64,000 bases of DNA from Rudaea sp. 3F27F6 (GCF_005503555.1 NZ_SCNG01000001.1:1116001-1180000), one strand, 5' to 3'. Positions 34,701 to 43,818 are shown, numbered from the stretch's first letter. Translations and numbers: made by a program. The notes: generated by a model not told the origin, from the letters alone.

Positions 34701-34828
34701 TCGCAATCATCGCCGGCCTTATCGTGCAGTACCCGCTCGTGCTGCTCGCGGTGCCGGTGCTGATCGCGCTGACGCGGCGCAATGGCAACAGCGTGCATCC
34801 GTCCGGCGCAGCGGTTCGCGCGCACTGA
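31760..34828 (+). CDS. RND efflux pump inner-membrane subunit (AcrB/MdtBC-like)
   Basis: 1022 aa from ATG 31760 (MNFIGLIEHHARSLLCIA). Full RND architecture: first membrane segment, porter domain (about 35-330), membrane segments 2-6, second porter domain and membrane segments 8-12. Segment 4 reads GLVIDDMIVIVEH, with the double Asp proton relay of hydrophobe/amphiphile pumps rather than the single acidic residue of CzcA-type metal pumps. The C-terminal half has ITALMGMTMVIGIATEMAIFY and RLRPITMTTLAAILTLLPLAF. It exports a drug-like or lipophilic substrate using proton motive force, with the preceding two proteins. Substrate not predictable. Confidence 0.93.
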   Translation: MNFIGLIEHHARSLLCIAFALALAGLVAAFVLPVGLFPQVSFPRVVVDLSSGDRPADQTVLAVTRPVEEAIRSVPGVREVRSASSRGSAQISVDFGWGRDMIATTLLVDSAIAQALPKLPPGTTYGVRRMDPTVFPIISYALTSETLTPNQLHDLAQFEIVPLLAPVTGLARVDVQGGAIDEVHVEADVHRLAEYGIGMNELVASITAGNALQAVGRVQDRNKLFLVVSNSNLRSVDELKNIVVRGDAAGVVRLSDVAEVGAGAAPFWLRVVEDGKPAVLFNVYEQPDGNAVQIARDVRARLAAFKFPAGVKLVNWYDQSALVLESGASVRDAVIIGLILAGIVLFVFLRNLRVMLIAVLVVPATLTITVLVLSVAGMSFNIMTLGGIAAAVGLVIDDMIVIVEHIARRAGAPGVTDGRAAVLPATREFLRPLTGSSLATLIVFLPLSFMSGVTGSFSKALAVTMASALIVSYLFAAFVVPVLARTFIDFKRWHDPAADREDWLSRTHSRALDRVFAKPVILLGAIVPLLLLGALAYHKVPSGFMPKVDEGGFVMDFYTKPGTSLDETERELHQIEAILREQPEVDTFSRRTGTGLGGDLGEPHHGDFFVHLKPDHARATEEVMSAVLEDVQKNVPGVDIELAQLMEDLIGDLTAVPQPIEIQLYAEDPAKLIPQAKKVAAAIAKIPGVVEIKDGVMLAGDGIDMKVDSVKAAFESVTPDEVTKAVDVAINGAIATQLPQANKLIDVRVRTPKAMNLHLEDLADLPIRASDGHVFPLKRVATLTPVSGEPEIKRDNLQPMVAVTARIEGRGMGAAVADVEKVLAQKGMLAAGVRYEMGGLYRQQQIAFAGLAVVFLAALIAELVLLLILYEDFWLPLIIVGTSLLSTTAVFTALWITGVELNITALMGMTMVIGIATEMAIFYVSEYTELAHTIPLRQALIEASRNRLRPITMTTLAAILTLLPLAFAIGQGSGIQQPLAIAIIAGLIVQYPLVLLAVPVLIALTRRNGNSVHPSGAAVRAH

Positions 34829-34854
34829 GCGTCGCGACGGGAGCCGCCGCGTCT

Positions 34855-35259
34855 TCAGGCCGCTCCGTCGACGAGACGGCGAGCCAGATCGAATGCGGCC
34901 TGCCGTGTGGCGACGGCTTCGTGCGGAATGCCGAAGGCCTTGACCGCGATCGCGCCGGCGGCTTCGATCTCGGCGCGGCGTTCCGCGTCGGGTTCGATGC
35001 TGATGAGCGCCTTGCAGAGGCGGCCGAGTGCCTGCTTGTTGTGTTTGAGCCAGATGCCGCGATGGCGGCGGTCCTCGTGGCTCTCGTCGGAGCGCACGCG
35101 GTCGTAGACCACGACGAACGGCAGGCCGTTTTCGACGAGGGCGATCATTTCCTTTTCCCAGCGGCCCGCATAGCCGGGCCACGCCGCGGCCTGGTTGAAA
35201 ACGACGAACGGAAATTCGCCGATATCGTGGACGACGAAGGTTTGCGGATCGAGGTTCAT
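34855..35259 (-). CDS. conserved small protein of unknown function linked to efflux operon
   Basis: 134 aa from ATG 35259 (MNLDPQTFVVHDIGEFPFVVFN). Soluble, alternating strands and helices: FPFVVFN, RWEKEMIALVENGLPFVVVYD, KQALGRLCKALISIEPDAERRAEIEAAG, then a C-terminal helix AFDLARRLVDGAA. The core layout (two strands, helix, strand, helix) resembles a small alpha/beta fold such as STAS-like proteins, but I cannot name the family. It follows the outer-membrane factor by 34 bp and appears to be the last gene of the FUSC-type efflux operon. It is convergent with the RND pump gene, 26 bp away. Confidence 0.6.
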   Translation of the reverse strand: MNLDPQTFVVHDIGEFPFVVFNQAAAWPGYAGRWEKEMIALVENGLPFVVVYDRVRSDESHEDRRHRGIWLKHNKQALGRLCKALISIEPDAERRAEIEAAGAIAVKAFGIPHEAVATRQAAFDLARRLVDGAA

Positions 35260-35293
35260 GCCGGCTCGCTGCTTGTGAAAGGAAATCGGATCG

Positions 35294-36793
35294 TCATGGA
35301 GCGGCAACCGCCGTGGCGGCATCCGCCTGTGCGCGAGCGCCGGTGTCGCTTTCGTCGCTTGCGGCGCCGTCTTCGGACCAGCCCGCGCCGAGCGCCTTGT
35401 ACAACGCAATCGCGTTACGCACTTCGCCGCCGCGCCCAAGCGCGAGCACGTCGCGCGCCGCGTTCGCCGCGCGCTGCGCCACGAGCACCGGCAGGTACGC
35501 GCTCAGGCCGCCGCGATATAGGCGCGTCACGCGCTCCAACGCGAGTTCGCTGTCGCGTACCGCAGCGTCGAGCGCGGCGCGGCGGCGGCGTTCGCCGTTG
35601 AGGCTCGACACGGCATCTTCGACGTCGCGCAGGGCCAAGCGCACGTCGCGCTCGTAGACCAGCCGCGCCGCATCGGTCGCGGCTTGCGCTGCAGCGACGC
35701 CGGCCTGTGCACGGCCAGCGTCGTAAAGCGTGTGCTCAACTTGCAGCCCCGCCGTCCAGGCCACGCTCGCGCCCTTGAACAGATCGTGCAGCATGCTCGC
35801 CGTGGTGCCGAGGCTCAGCGGAATGCTGAAACGTGGGAAGCGCGCGGCTTCGGTAACGCCGATCCGTGCGGTAGCCGCGGCGAGGCGGCGTTCGTCCGCG
35901 CGCAGGTCGGGCCGCTGCAGGATCACGTCCGACGGCAGCGTCAGCGGCAATTTCGGCGGCGTGGGCGGCATCGGCGCGGGTGCGGCGAGTGCAGCGCTCC
36001 AGTCGCCCGCGAAGCCTCCGGCAAGTACACCGATGGCGTGACTCCATCGCCCGATCTCGGCCTCGAACAGCGGCGGCTGTGCCTCCGCGGCTTCGCGCTC
36101 GGCGCGCGCCTGCGCCCATTCGGCCGACGTGCCGAGGCCCTGCCGCAGCGCGTGCTCGGCGAGACGTTCGCCTTCGCGCAGATTGCCGATGTTGTCGCGC
36201 GCGATCTGCAGCCGCGCCTGTGCGGTGCGCAGCTCGGCGTAGTCGAGCGCGAGTTCGGCGAGCAAGCTGACCTGCAGCGCGCGGCGATCGCTCGCGAGCG
36301 CTTCGACCTGCGCGTCGGCCGCTTCGATCGCGCGCCGTGTGCCGCCGAACACGTCGATTTCCCAACTCGCGTCGAAGCCGGCGCGCCAGGTACGCGAGCC
36401 GCCGATGCCGGGCGGCCAGTCCAAGTTTTGGCTCGAACGCAGAGCTTGTGCGGTTCCCGCGGCGGATACCGTCGGCCCCGCGTCCGCGGCGATCTGCGCG
36501 CGTTCGGCGCGCGCCTGGCGCAGCCGCGCAAGTGCGATGTGCAAATCCTGGTTGTCGGCCAGTGCACGTTCGACGAGCCGCTCGAGCAGCGGGTCGTCGA
36601 ATGCGCGCCACCAGGCGCGCAGCGCAGACGGGTCGGCCGCGGCGAAATCGCCGTGCGCTTCGCTCCATGCGGCCGGAGCGTCGAGCTGCGGCGCACGATA
36701 GTTCGGGCCGACTGCGGCGCAGGCGGAAAGCAGCGCGGCGACGATGGCGGCCGCGGGTCGCAAGTGTACAAAAACGTGAGCAAGGGAATTCAT
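35294..36793 (-). CDS. NodT/OprM-family outer-membrane efflux lipoprotein
   Basis: 499 aa from ATG 36793 (MNSLAHVFVHLRPAAAIVAALLSAC). The lipobox LSAC is followed by AAVGPNYRAP, the hallmark start of NodT-type factors. Two OEP repeats follow with FDASWEIDVFGGTRRAIEAADAQVEA, LRQGLGTSAEWAQA, LPSDVILQRPDLRADERRLAAATARIGVTEAARFPRFS and the second-half block YDAGRAQAGVAAAQAA. It is the outer-membrane channel for the FUSC/DUF1656/MFP system upstream, whose adaptor gene ends 8 bp before it. Confidence 0.93.
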   Translation of the reverse strand: MNSLAHVFVHLRPAAAIVAALLSACAAVGPNYRAPQLDAPAAWSEAHGDFAAADPSALRAWWRAFDDPLLERLVERALADNQDLHIALARLRQARAERAQIAADAGPTVSAAGTAQALRSSQNLDWPPGIGGSRTWRAGFDASWEIDVFGGTRRAIEAADAQVEALASDRRALQVSLLAELALDYAELRTAQARLQIARDNIGNLREGERLAEHALRQGLGTSAEWAQARAEREAAEAQPPLFEAEIGRWSHAIGVLAGGFAGDWSAALAAPAPMPPTPPKLPLTLPSDVILQRPDLRADERRLAAATARIGVTEAARFPRFSIPLSLGTTASMLHDLFKGASVAWTAGLQVEHTLYDAGRAQAGVAAAQAATDAARLVYERDVRLALRDVEDAVSSLNGERRRRAALDAAVRDSELALERVTRLYRGGLSAYLPVLVAQRAANAARDVLALGRGGEVRNAIALYKALGAGWSEDGAASDESDTGARAQADAATAVAAP

Positions 36794-36801
36794 GGCTCGG
36801 G

Positions 36802-37731
36802 TTACAGCCAACGATGCAGCCAAGCGGCGAGACGGCCTTGCGGCACGGAATGCTCGCCCGCTTCGGCGACTTCGACACTGCCGGTCATGCCGGCGGCGAG
36901 CAGCACGCCGTCCGGCAAGGCGTCGATCTCGATGCGCACCGGAATACGCTGGGCCAGACGCACCCAACTGAAACTCGGTTCGACGCTCGGCAAGCCCTGC
37001 GCATCGGCCTGCTCATTCGCGTTGGTGATGCCGCGGCCGATGCTGGCGACGTGGCCGTCGATCGTCGCGTCGAAGCCCATCAACTTGATCTGCGCCGGCG
37101 CACCGGGATGCACGCTGCGCAGCTTGGTCTCCTCGAAGTACGCGGTGATCCAGAAACTGTGCGCGTCGAGCAGGGCGATATTGACCTGGCCGGCGACGGC
37201 GTAGTCGCCGCGGCGCAGGCGCAGGTGGGTGACGTAGCCGTCCACCGGCGCGTACACGGCCGTGCGTTCGAGATCGAGACGCGCGACATCGAGCGTAGCC
37301 TGCGCACGCCGCTGTTCCGCCTGGGCAATGGCGACGGCGTGCGTCGCGCGCTGGATTTCCTCGCTCGGCACGAGTTCGTCCATGCCGCGGCGGCGGCGCG
37401 CGTCGTCGGACTTCTGCCGCAGCGCGGCGCTCGCCGCAGCCCATTGTGCCTCGGCCTGCTCGGCCGCGAGCCGATAGCGCTGCGCGTCGATGCGATAGAG
37501 CAGGTCGCCGCGGCGGACATAGGCGTTGTCTCTCACGGCAAGCTCGACGACGGTGCCGGCGACCTCGGGCGCGATGCGCACGACTTCGGCGCTGACACGG
37601 CCGTCGCGAGTCCATGGCGCAAGTACATAAGCGCGCCACAGAGCACTCACGAGCACGGCGGCGGCGCCGACCGCGAGCAAGGTGACGACCGCGCGGGCGA
37701 TCGCTTTGATCAATGACGGAACGCTAGACAT
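36802..37731 (-). CDS. HlyD-family adaptor, AaeA-like
   Basis: 309 aa, a typical AaeA length, with one N-terminal membrane anchor (AVVTLLAVGAAAVLVSALWRAYVLAPWTRDGRV). The lipoyl and hairpin order is VVRIAPEVAGTVVELAVRDNAYVRRGDLLYRID, coiled hairpin at about 85-160, then TAVYAPVDGYVTHLRLRRGDYAVAG, with WITAYFEETKLRSVHPGAPAQIKLMGF as in p-hydroxybenzoate efflux adaptors. It links the inner-membrane FUSC protein to the outer-membrane factor. Its start overlaps the end of the DUF1656 gene by 8 bp. Confidence 0.93.
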   Translation of the reverse strand: MSSVPSLIKAIARAVVTLLAVGAAAVLVSALWRAYVLAPWTRDGRVSAEVVRIAPEVAGTVVELAVRDNAYVRRGDLLYRIDAQRYRLAAEQAEAQWAAASAALRQKSDDARRRRGMDELVPSEEIQRATHAVAIAQAEQRRAQATLDVARLDLERTAVYAPVDGYVTHLRLRRGDYAVAGQVNIALLDAHSFWITAYFEETKLRSVHPGAPAQIKLMGFDATIDGHVASIGRGITNANEQADAQGLPSVEPSFSWVRLAQRIPVRIEIDALPDGVLLAAGMTGSVEVAEAGEHSVPQGRLAAWLHRWL

Positions 37732-37918
37732 AAAGGATCAACGCGGAAACGAGACAAAGCGAAACGGCGAACTCCAGCAGCGCCGGATGCCACACCCAGC
37801 GCAGCACGCCGCAGCGCGCGAGCACGAAGCGCACGGCGAGAAACAGCGGCACGGCAACGCAGGCGTAGACGAAAAATGGCGGCAGACAGATGCCGGCGAC
37901 GGCGAATTCACTGAGCAC
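37724..37918 (-). CDS. DUF1656 small inner-membrane protein (AaeX-like)
   Basis: 64 aa from a GTG start that overlaps the 3' end of the FUSC gene by 11 bp. Two membrane segments: LPPFFVYACVAVPLFLAVRFVLA and LLEFAVSLCLVSALILYV, with the HPALLEFAV block typical of DUF1656/AaeX proteins, which occur between FUSC and adaptor genes in aromatic-acid efflux operons. The role of this protein in the pump is not established. Overlap at both ends shows tight operon structure. Confidence 0.88.
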   Translation of the reverse strand: MLSEFAVAGICLPPFFVYACVAVPLFLAVRFVLARCGVLRWVWHPALLEFAVSLCLVSALILYV

Positions 37919-40004
37919 GGGCGCGACTCCGTGCGGGGGCGAAATAGTCGGCGTGGCGTTCGAGTAGAACGGCCAGATCGAGCAGGATGGCGGCGAGGCG
38001 CTGCCGTTCCGCTGAGGAGGGTGTTCGCGCCGCGCACAGCGAGCGCACCGCCCGCCGTGCATGGCGCGCCGCGCGCACGGGATCGTCTGCGCGCGCCGCC
38101 ATGCGGCGCAACGCCGTCTCCATCAACGGCGTGAGGAATGCGTCGCGCGGCGCCCGGCGCAGCCACTGCCGAAGGCGCAGCACTTCGCGCCCAAGATGCA
38201 GGCTCGCAAGCGCATCGGTGATCGCGCGTTCCATCGCGTCGGGCCGCGACTTCAGCAGCGCGCTGAGTTGGGCGAGGCGATGCTGCTGGCGCAGCCGCCA
38301 CGCGAGCGGGTTCGCGTGCGCGCCGCGCAGCACGGCCAGCGCTTCGTCGCGGATGCGTCGGCGCAGGCGCTCGGTGTCGCGCACGGCATCGCGCGGCCAC
38401 AACAGGCGAAAGCCGAGCAGAACGAAAAACGTCGCCAAGATCCATGCGACCGACCAGTTCAGGAACAGGCCGGGGTCGTAGTGCATGGGATTGCCGGCGC
38501 CGGTCAGCGTGTTGAAGCCGACCAGATAGGCAAGCCCGGCGAGGCTATGCCGCGGCAGCCACGTCGCATAGATGCCCGGCAGCCAGAACAGGCCGAGCGT
38601 TGCGAGCAGCAGCGGCAGGCCATCGATGTGCGGCAGCACGCCGAACGCGCAGAGCCATGCCATCGGCACGGCGGGCAGCGTGCCTTTGACGAACTCGATC
38701 GCACCGGCGACCGGATTCGCTGCCGTCGCGAGCAAGGCGCAGTACGGCGCGAGCACGAGCAACATCATGTCGCCGTGCGGCCAGCCGGTGACGATCCAGA
38801 ACGCGCCCGCGAGCACGAGTGTCGCCATCGCGCGCAGACCGTTGCGCAGCGCCATGCCGGGATCGCGATGAAAGTGCACCGGCGCGCCGGCGCCGCGCCG
38901 TGGCGTGAGCAGATGCGGCGCATGCAGGGCCGCAATGCCGCGTAGTGCAAGCGCGTAGTCGTCGATCTGTTCGATCGCGCGGTCGATGACGATCGACAAT
39001 GCGCCCTGCCCTGCATCGGCTTGCGACGATGCGACAACGAGTCGTTCACGCGCACGACGCAACACATCGAGCGCAGCACCGAGGTCACGCGCTGAGGAAC
39101 CGATCGCCGCGCCAACCTCGCGCCACGACTGTTCGAGTTCGACGCGCAGCCACGCCGGCGCTTGCCGGTCGGCCGCGGCCGAAGCGCCGCCGACGAGCGC
39201 GGCGAACAGCGCGGCCATCGCCTCGCGCACGGCGGCCGCGCGCTGCGCGAGGTCCGCCGACTCGGCCTTACCGAGCGCGAGCAGATCGTCCGCGGCGTAG
39301 ATCTCCGTGATAAGGCTGCGCCGCGCCGAGTCCGTGCGCGCCTGCGCGTCTTCGTTGTCGACGCGTCCGTAGCGCAGCACCAGCGCCTCCGCCACGCCTG
39401 CGCCGAGGCGCGCGAGCAGGGCTTCGAGCCGGCCGCGTAGTGCGCGCGCGCTGAACAGCGCGGACACGAGGCCGAGGCAGACGACGCCGACGACCACGGT
39501 CGAGCCGCGGCCGACCACGTGCTCGAACGTCGACAGCGGATGCTGCATGGCACCGAAGGTGGCAAGGCCGACGGTGTAGCCGGCGACCACCGTGCCGGAA
39601 GCGCGGAAATGCCGCAGCAAAGTCATGCCGGCAACGCACAGGCCGAGCCACGCGCCGAAGCCGAGGACGAACAGCCACGGCATCTGCGCGAACGCACTCA
39701 TCAGCACCACCGCGGCGAGCATGCCAACCAAGGTCCCGAGCACGCGCCAAGCGCCCTTGCCGATCACCGCGCCCTGCACCGGGTTGATCACGAGCAGCAC
39801 GGTCGATGCCGCGGAGTACGGCGTCTCCAGTTGCAGCAGATAGGCGACGGTCAGTGCGAGCCAGGCGGCGAGGATCGAACGCAGAACGTAGCGCGCGCCG
39901 GGCGCGGCCAGATCGACGCGTGCGAGCCACGCCACGAAGCGTGCCCGCCGTGCGCTCGCGGCGACGCGCAAATCAGATGGCGCCGGCAGCGACGCGGAAC
40001 GCAC
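37908..40004 (-). CDS. FUSC-family inner-membrane efflux protein (AaeB/YccS-like)
   Basis: 698 aa from a GTG start with a strong AAAGGAAA ribosome site. It has two clusters of membrane segments: N-terminal (YVLRSILAAWLALTVAYLLQLETPYSAASTVLLVINPVQGAVIGKGAWRVLGTLVGML...) and central (about 375-520, GLRAMATLVLAGAFWIVTGWPHGDMMLLVLAPYCALLATAANPV), each followed by a long cytoplasmic helical region. This is the FUSC layout. AaeB-type members export aromatic carboxylic acids to relieve metabolic stress. First gene of a FUSC-DUF1656-adaptor-outer membrane factor operon, with a LysR gene 97 bp upstream in the same orientation. Confidence 0.92.
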   Translation of the reverse strand: MRSASLPAPSDLRVAASARRARFVAWLARVDLAAPGARYVLRSILAAWLALTVAYLLQLETPYSAASTVLLVINPVQGAVIGKGAWRVLGTLVGMLAAVVLMSAFAQMPWLFVLGFGAWLGLCVAGMTLLRHFRASGTVVAGYTVGLATFGAMQHPLSTFEHVVGRGSTVVVGVVCLGLVSALFSARALRGRLEALLARLGAGVAEALVLRYGRVDNEDAQARTDSARRSLITEIYAADDLLALGKAESADLAQRAAAVREAMAALFAALVGGASAAADRQAPAWLRVELEQSWREVGAAIGSSARDLGAALDVLRRARERLVVASSQADAGQGALSIVIDRAIEQIDDYALALRGIAALHAPHLLTPRRGAGAPVHFHRDPGMALRNGLRAMATLVLAGAFWIVTGWPHGDMMLLVLAPYCALLATAANPVAGAIEFVKGTLPAVPMAWLCAFGVLPHIDGLPLLLATLGLFWLPGIYATWLPRHSLAGLAYLVGFNTLTGAGNPMHYDPGLFLNWSVAWILATFFVLLGFRLLWPRDAVRDTERLRRRIRDEALAVLRGAHANPLAWRLRQQHRLAQLSALLKSRPDAMERAITDALASLHLGREVLRLRQWLRRAPRDAFLTPLMETALRRMAARADDPVRAARHARRAVRSLCAARTPSSAERQRLAAILLDLAVLLERHADYFAPARSRARAQ

Positions 40005-40101
40005 GATGGTTTCCTTTCGAAGTGGTCACCCGAAACATTCTGGGTTGCGGCGACCATGTCGAAAAGTGACTTTATCGGAATCGACGTTTGCGTCCGACGC
40101 A

Positions 40102-41043
40102 CTATTTGCCGGCGGATTTTTTCCCGCGTGCGCTTGGGCGATTCGCACTCGTGCACAGTTCGCGGATCGTGCGGCGCAGCCATTGATGACCGGGATCGCC
40201 CTGCAGGCGCGGATGCCAGGCCTGAGTGATCGGCACCGCGGCGACGGTCACCGGAAGCTCGAACAGTTTGATCCGCAGCCCAGCGGACTGCGCGCCACGC
40301 GCGAGGTGTTCCGGCAGCGGCAGCAGCAGATCCGATTCCTGCAAGGCGAACACCGCCGCATACGGCGTCGGCACAACGAGCACGACGCGGCGGCGCAGTC
40401 CGAGCGCCTGCAGGGCGTCGTCGATCGGCCCCGCGGACTTGCCGCGCCGCGATACGCCGATATGACCCCATCGCGTCAGCCGCTCCGGCGTGATCTCGGC
40501 GCGAAAAATCGGATGGCCCTGGCGCGCCACGCCGACGAAGGACGTGGTGAACAACGGCTGCACGCGCATTTCCGGGCCGAGCTTGCGCGCCGCGCTGATG
40601 AACAGGTCGATGCGCCCGCTGCGCAACGCTTCGTCGTCGACATCGTCCTGCTCGGGCGCGAAGCGCAGCATCGCGCGCGGCATCGCCGCGGCCATCGCCT
40701 CGAGCAGGCGTCCCGAATAGGTGCCGACGAAGATATCGTTGGCGCGCACATTGAAGCGCCGGTCGAGCGTACGCAGGTCGACTTCTTCGCCCGGCGCGAG
40801 CGCCTGCGCGGCCTGTTCGACTGCCGCCCGAACCTGCTCGCGCAAGGCGAGCGCGCGCGGCGTCGGCACGAGTTTCCTGCCGGCGAGGACGAAGACCGGA
40901 TCGCCGAGGGTCTCGCGGATGCGGCTCAGCGTGCGGCTCATCGCCGGCGCGCTCAGGTTCATGCGCCGCGCGGCGCCGACCACGCTGCCCTCTTCGAGGA
41001 GGACGTCGAGGGCGAACAGCAGGTTGAGGTCGGGGCGCTCCAT
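40102..41043 (-). CDS. LysR-family transcriptional regulator
   Basis: 313 aa. The N-terminal helix-turn-helix covers about residues 1-60 (MERPDLNLLFALDVLLEEGSVVGAARRMNLSAPAMSRTLSRIRETLGDPVFV). The C-terminal periplasmic-binding-fold ligand domain follows from about residue 90 (FNVRANDIFVGTYSGRLLEAM...). The start MERPDLNLL is standard for the NodD/SyrM-like branch. It lies upstream of, and in the same direction as, the FUSC efflux operon, which it probably controls, although LysR genes are more often divergent. The C-terminus is short and basic (RPSARGKKSAGK). Confidence 0.92.
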   Translation of the reverse strand: MERPDLNLLFALDVLLEEGSVVGAARRMNLSAPAMSRTLSRIRETLGDPVFVLAGRKLVPTPRALALREQVRAAVEQAAQALAPGEEVDLRTLDRRFNVRANDIFVGTYSGRLLEAMAAAMPRAMLRFAPEQDDVDDEALRSGRIDLFISAARKLGPEMRVQPLFTTSFVGVARQGHPIFRAEITPERLTRWGHIGVSRRGKSAGPIDDALQALGLRRRVVLVVPTPYAAVFALQESDLLLPLPEHLARGAQSAGLRIKLFELPVTVAAVPITQAWHPRLQGDPGHQWLRRTIRELCTSANRPSARGKKSAGK

Positions 41044-41111
41044 CTCGGCTTCCGCATCGTTGCTCTTGGCCCAATGCTAATCCGACGGCCGCGTCCGCGG
41101 CGATGGGCCGC

Positions 41112-41765
41112 CTAGTTTTCGCCGTCGCCGTAGTACTGCACGCCGATATAGATACGCTCGCGGCCCTGCGCGCGGCGATGGCGGTTGGTATCGCGCAGCG
41201 AGTAGACGCAGCCGCAGTATTCCTGCTGGTAGAAGCGTTCGCGCTTGCTGATCTCGATCATGCGCTGGCTGCCGCCGCCCTTGCGCCAGTTGTGCTCCCA
41301 ATAGCTGAGGCCGGCATACGGCGCGACCGCGCGGCGGCCGCTGTCGTTGATCTGATCCATGTTCTTCCAGCGCGAGATACCGAGCGAACTCGTCATCGCC
41401 GCGAAGCCGTGTTCATGCGCATAGAGCGCCGTGCGCTCGAAGCGCATATCGAAACACATGCTGCAGCGGATGCCGCGCTCGGGCTCGTTCTCCATGCCCT
41501 TGGCGCGCGCGAACCAATTGTCGGTGTCGTAGTCCGCATCGACGAACGCCACGCCGTGTTTATCGGCAAAGCGGATGTTCTCCTGCTTGCGCAGTTCGTA
41601 TTCCTTCGCCGGATGAATGTTCGGGTTGTAGAAGAAGATCGTGTAGTCGATGCCCGACTCGACGAAGGCTTCCATCAGTTCGCCCGAGCACGGCGCACAG
41701 CACGAGTGCAGCAGCAGTTTGTCGGCGCCGCCGGGCAAGGTCAGTTTTTCCCGCACGCCGCTCAC
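41112..41765 (-). CDS. queH: epoxyqueuosine reductase QueH (cobalamin-independent)
   Basis: 217 aa from GTG 41765, which overlaps the mmsB stop (GTGA). Conserved cysteine sets are present: [10 protein letters not shown] (Cys22, 23, 26), [10 protein letters not shown] (Cys101, 104) and EYCGCVYSL (Cys184, 186), with FYNPNIHP and [15 protein letters not shown]. These define QueH (formerly DUF208), the iron-sulfur epoxyqueuosine reductase that makes queuosine in tRNA and replaces cobalamin-dependent QueG. It is the last gene of the riboswitch-headed mmsA operon. That context fits: a cobalamin-repressed operon would supply the cobalamin-free enzyme when B12 is scarce. Confidence 0.93.
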   Translation of the reverse strand: MSGVREKLTLPGGADKLLLHSCCAPCSGELMEAFVESGIDYTIFFYNPNIHPAKEYELRKQENIRFADKHGVAFVDADYDTDNWFARAKGMENEPERGIRCSMCFDMRFERTALYAHEHGFAAMTSSLGISRWKNMDQINDSGRRAVAPYAGLSYWEHNWRKGGGSQRMIEISKRERFYQQEYCGCVYSLRDTNRHRRAQGRERIYIGVQYYGDGEN

Positions 41766-42652
41766 GGTGCTTTCGCCACGAGTTTCACCACGCTGGAAAA
41801 ATCGAGGTGGCCGTTGCCAGCGCGGCGGTTCATCGCGTAGAGGTTGCGCGCGAGTTCGCCGAGCGGAATCGACGCGCCGACGCCCATCGCCGCTTCGGCG
41901 GCGAGGCCGAGATCCTTGAGCATCAGATCGTTGCCGAAGCCGCCCGAGTAGCCGCGCGACGCCGGCACATTGTCGAGCACGCCGGGCCACGGATTGCAGA
42001 CCTCGGTCGCCCAACTGCGGCTCGTGCTGACCGCCATCATCTGCGACAGCGTCTTCGCATCGAGTCCGTGCGCGACGCCGAGCGCGATCGCCTCGCCGGT
42101 CACCGCCATGATCACGCCGAGCGCCATGTTGTTGCACAGCTTGGCGACCTGGCCCGCGCCCGCGGCGCCCATGTGGAAGACGTTCTTGCCCATCGCCGCT
42201 AGCAAGGGCCGCGCGCGTTCGAGCGCCGCCGCTTCGCCGCCGACGATAAAGGTCAGCGTGCCGGCCGCCGCGCCCGCGGTGCCGCCGGACACCGGCGCAT
42301 CGAGCATTGCTAGACCGTGCGCGGCGGCGGCTTCGGCGACTTTGCGCGCGGACGCGGGCGCGATCGTGCTGCAGTCGACGACGAGCGCGCCGGCCGGAAT
42401 TTTTGCGAGCAGCCCGTCGGCGCCGAGATAGAGACTCTCGACATGCGGACTCGCCGGCAGCATCGAGATCACCGCCTCGGCATCGGCGACCGCTTCGGCG
42501 GCGCTGCCCGCGGCCCTGGCACCGGCCGCAACCGCGGCTTCGACCGCGGCCGGAACGAGATCGAATACGCGCAAGGCATGCCCGGCCTTGAGCAAGTTGG
42601 CGGCCATCGGGCCACCCATGTGGCCGAGGCCGATGAAAGCGATGCGACTCAT
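41762..42652 (-). CDS. mmsB: 3-hydroxyisobutyrate dehydrogenase
   Basis: 296 aa from ATG 42652, overlapping the previous stop (ATGA). N-terminal NAD-binding [22 protein letters not shown], substrate-binding [22 protein letters not shown], and the catalytic Lys in [18 protein letters not shown], with [14 protein letters not shown] near the C-terminus. This is the HIBADH set. It oxidises 3-hydroxyisobutyrate to methylmalonate semialdehyde, the substrate of MmsA, in valine breakdown. Fifth of six coupled genes. Confidence 0.95.
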   Translation of the reverse strand: MSRIAFIGLGHMGGPMAANLLKAGHALRVFDLVPAAVEAAVAAGARAAGSAAEAVADAEAVISMLPASPHVESLYLGADGLLAKIPAGALVVDCSTIAPASARKVAEAAAAHGLAMLDAPVSGGTAGAAAGTLTFIVGGEAAALERARPLLAAMGKNVFHMGAAGAGQVAKLCNNMALGVIMAVTGEAIALGVAHGLDAKTLSQMMAVSTSRSWATEVCNPWPGVLDNVPASRGYSGGFGNDLMLKDLGLAAEAAMGVGASIPLGELARNLYAMNRRAGNGHLDFSSVVKLVAKAP

Positions 42653-43818
42653 GCGGAAGTCTCCGTCGGGGCGCCGAGGTCGGCCAGCGGATGCGCAGGA
42701 TCCGGCCACGGTGCGGTGAAGAAAGGCGCGGCCCACGCGCTCGTGGCGGCAGCCAGCATCGCGGGGTTCCAGCGCGGGCTGCGGTCTTTGTCGATCAGCA
42801 GCGCGCGGATGCCTTCGGCGAAATCGCCGTGCGCGGCGCAGTGCAGCGAGGCGATGTATTCGAGACGGAACGTGTCGGCAAGCGACAAGGTTGCGGCGCG
42901 GCGCTGCAATTCATAGCCGAGCCGCGCCGAACCGGGCGAGCCGGCTGCCAGCGTCGTCTTCGCCTGCTGCAGCCACGCGTCGTCCGACGCAAGCTCGGCA
43001 ATCGCGGCGGCAATCGTCTGCAAATCGTCGTGCGCGCAGATCGCGGCGATCGTCGGTGCGTTGCGTTGCAGCGGGCCCGGTGCTAACGGCGATTCGAAGT
43101 CGCGCAGCAATGCGGTCAGTCGCTGGCGATTCTGTGTGGCGTCTCCGTTCCAATCCTGCGTGAGCAAAGCGTCGATAACCGCAGCGCGTTTGGCTTCTTC
43201 GATATAGCAGTCGGCAAGACCGGCATGGATGGCATCGCCGGCATTGAGCAGCGCACCGGTCAGCGCGAGGAACACGCCGCCGCGATCGGGTACGCGGTTC
43301 AATAGCCAACTGCCGCCGACGTCCGGATACAGACCGACGGTAATCTCCGGAAACGCGAGCTTGGAGCGTTCGCTGACCACGCGATGACTCGCGCCCGACA
43401 TCAGGCCGATGCCGCCGCCCATGACGATGCCGTGGCCCCAGCACAGCAGGGGTTTCGAATAGGTGTGAATGCGGTAGTCGAGACGGTACTCGGTGGCGAA
43501 GAAGTCCGCCGCGTAGGCATTGCCGCGGATGTCTCCGCTGCCGCTGTCGCGGAACGCGAGCATGCTGCGATACAACCCATGCAGGTCGCCGCCCGCGCAG
43601 AACGCTTTTTCGCCGGCGCCTTGCAGCACGACAAGAACGATGGATTCGTCGTGCGCCCATTGAGCGAGGCGCGCATCGAGCAGCCGCGCCATGTCGAGCG
43701 AAAGGCCGTTGAGCGTCTTCGCCGCGTTGAGCGTGGCGACGCCGACGCGCCTGCCGCGGCCGGCCGCACGTTCCTCGAACAACACCGGTGCTTCGATCGG
43801 CGCGACCGTGTCGTTCAT
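42649..43818 (-). CDS. 3-hydroxyisobutyryl-CoA hydrolase (enoyl-CoA hydratase/isomerase family)
   Basis: 389 aa from ATG 43818, overlapping the ech stop (ATGA). Crotonase fold with oxyanion-hole blocks [16 protein letters not shown] and [49 protein letters not shown]. The length and the C-terminal extension ([41 protein letters not shown]) are those of HIBCH rather than plain hydratases. It hydrolyses 3-hydroxyisobutyryl-CoA to free 3-hydroxyisobutyrate. Context with mmsA and mmsB makes the function near certain. Fourth gene of the operon. Confidence 0.94.
   Translation of the reverse strand: MNDTVAPIEAPVLFEERAAGRGRRVGVATLNAAKTLNGLSLDMARLLDARLAQWAHDESIVLVVLQGAGEKAFCAGGDLHGLYRSMLAFRDSGSGDIRGNAYAADFFATEYRLDYRIHTYSKPLLCWGHGIVMGGGIGLMSGASHRVVSERSKLAFPEITVGLYPDVGGSWLLNRVPDRGGVFLALTGALLNAGDAIHAGLADCYIEEAKRAAVIDALLTQDWNGDATQNRQRLTALLRDFESPLAPGPLQRNAPTIAAICAHDDLQTIAAAIAELASDDAWLQQAKTTLAAGSPGSARLGYELQRRAATLSLADTFRLEYIASLHCAAHGDFAEGIRALLIDKDRSPRWNPAMLAAATSAWAAPFFTAPWPDPAHPLADLGAPTETSA

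Noticed and set aside
31760-34828. Heavy-metal (CusA/CzcA) classification of the RND pump
   Set aside because: Segment 4 reads GLVIDDMIVIVEH with two Asp, as in lipophile pumps, rather than the CzcA-type pattern; the substrate remains open.
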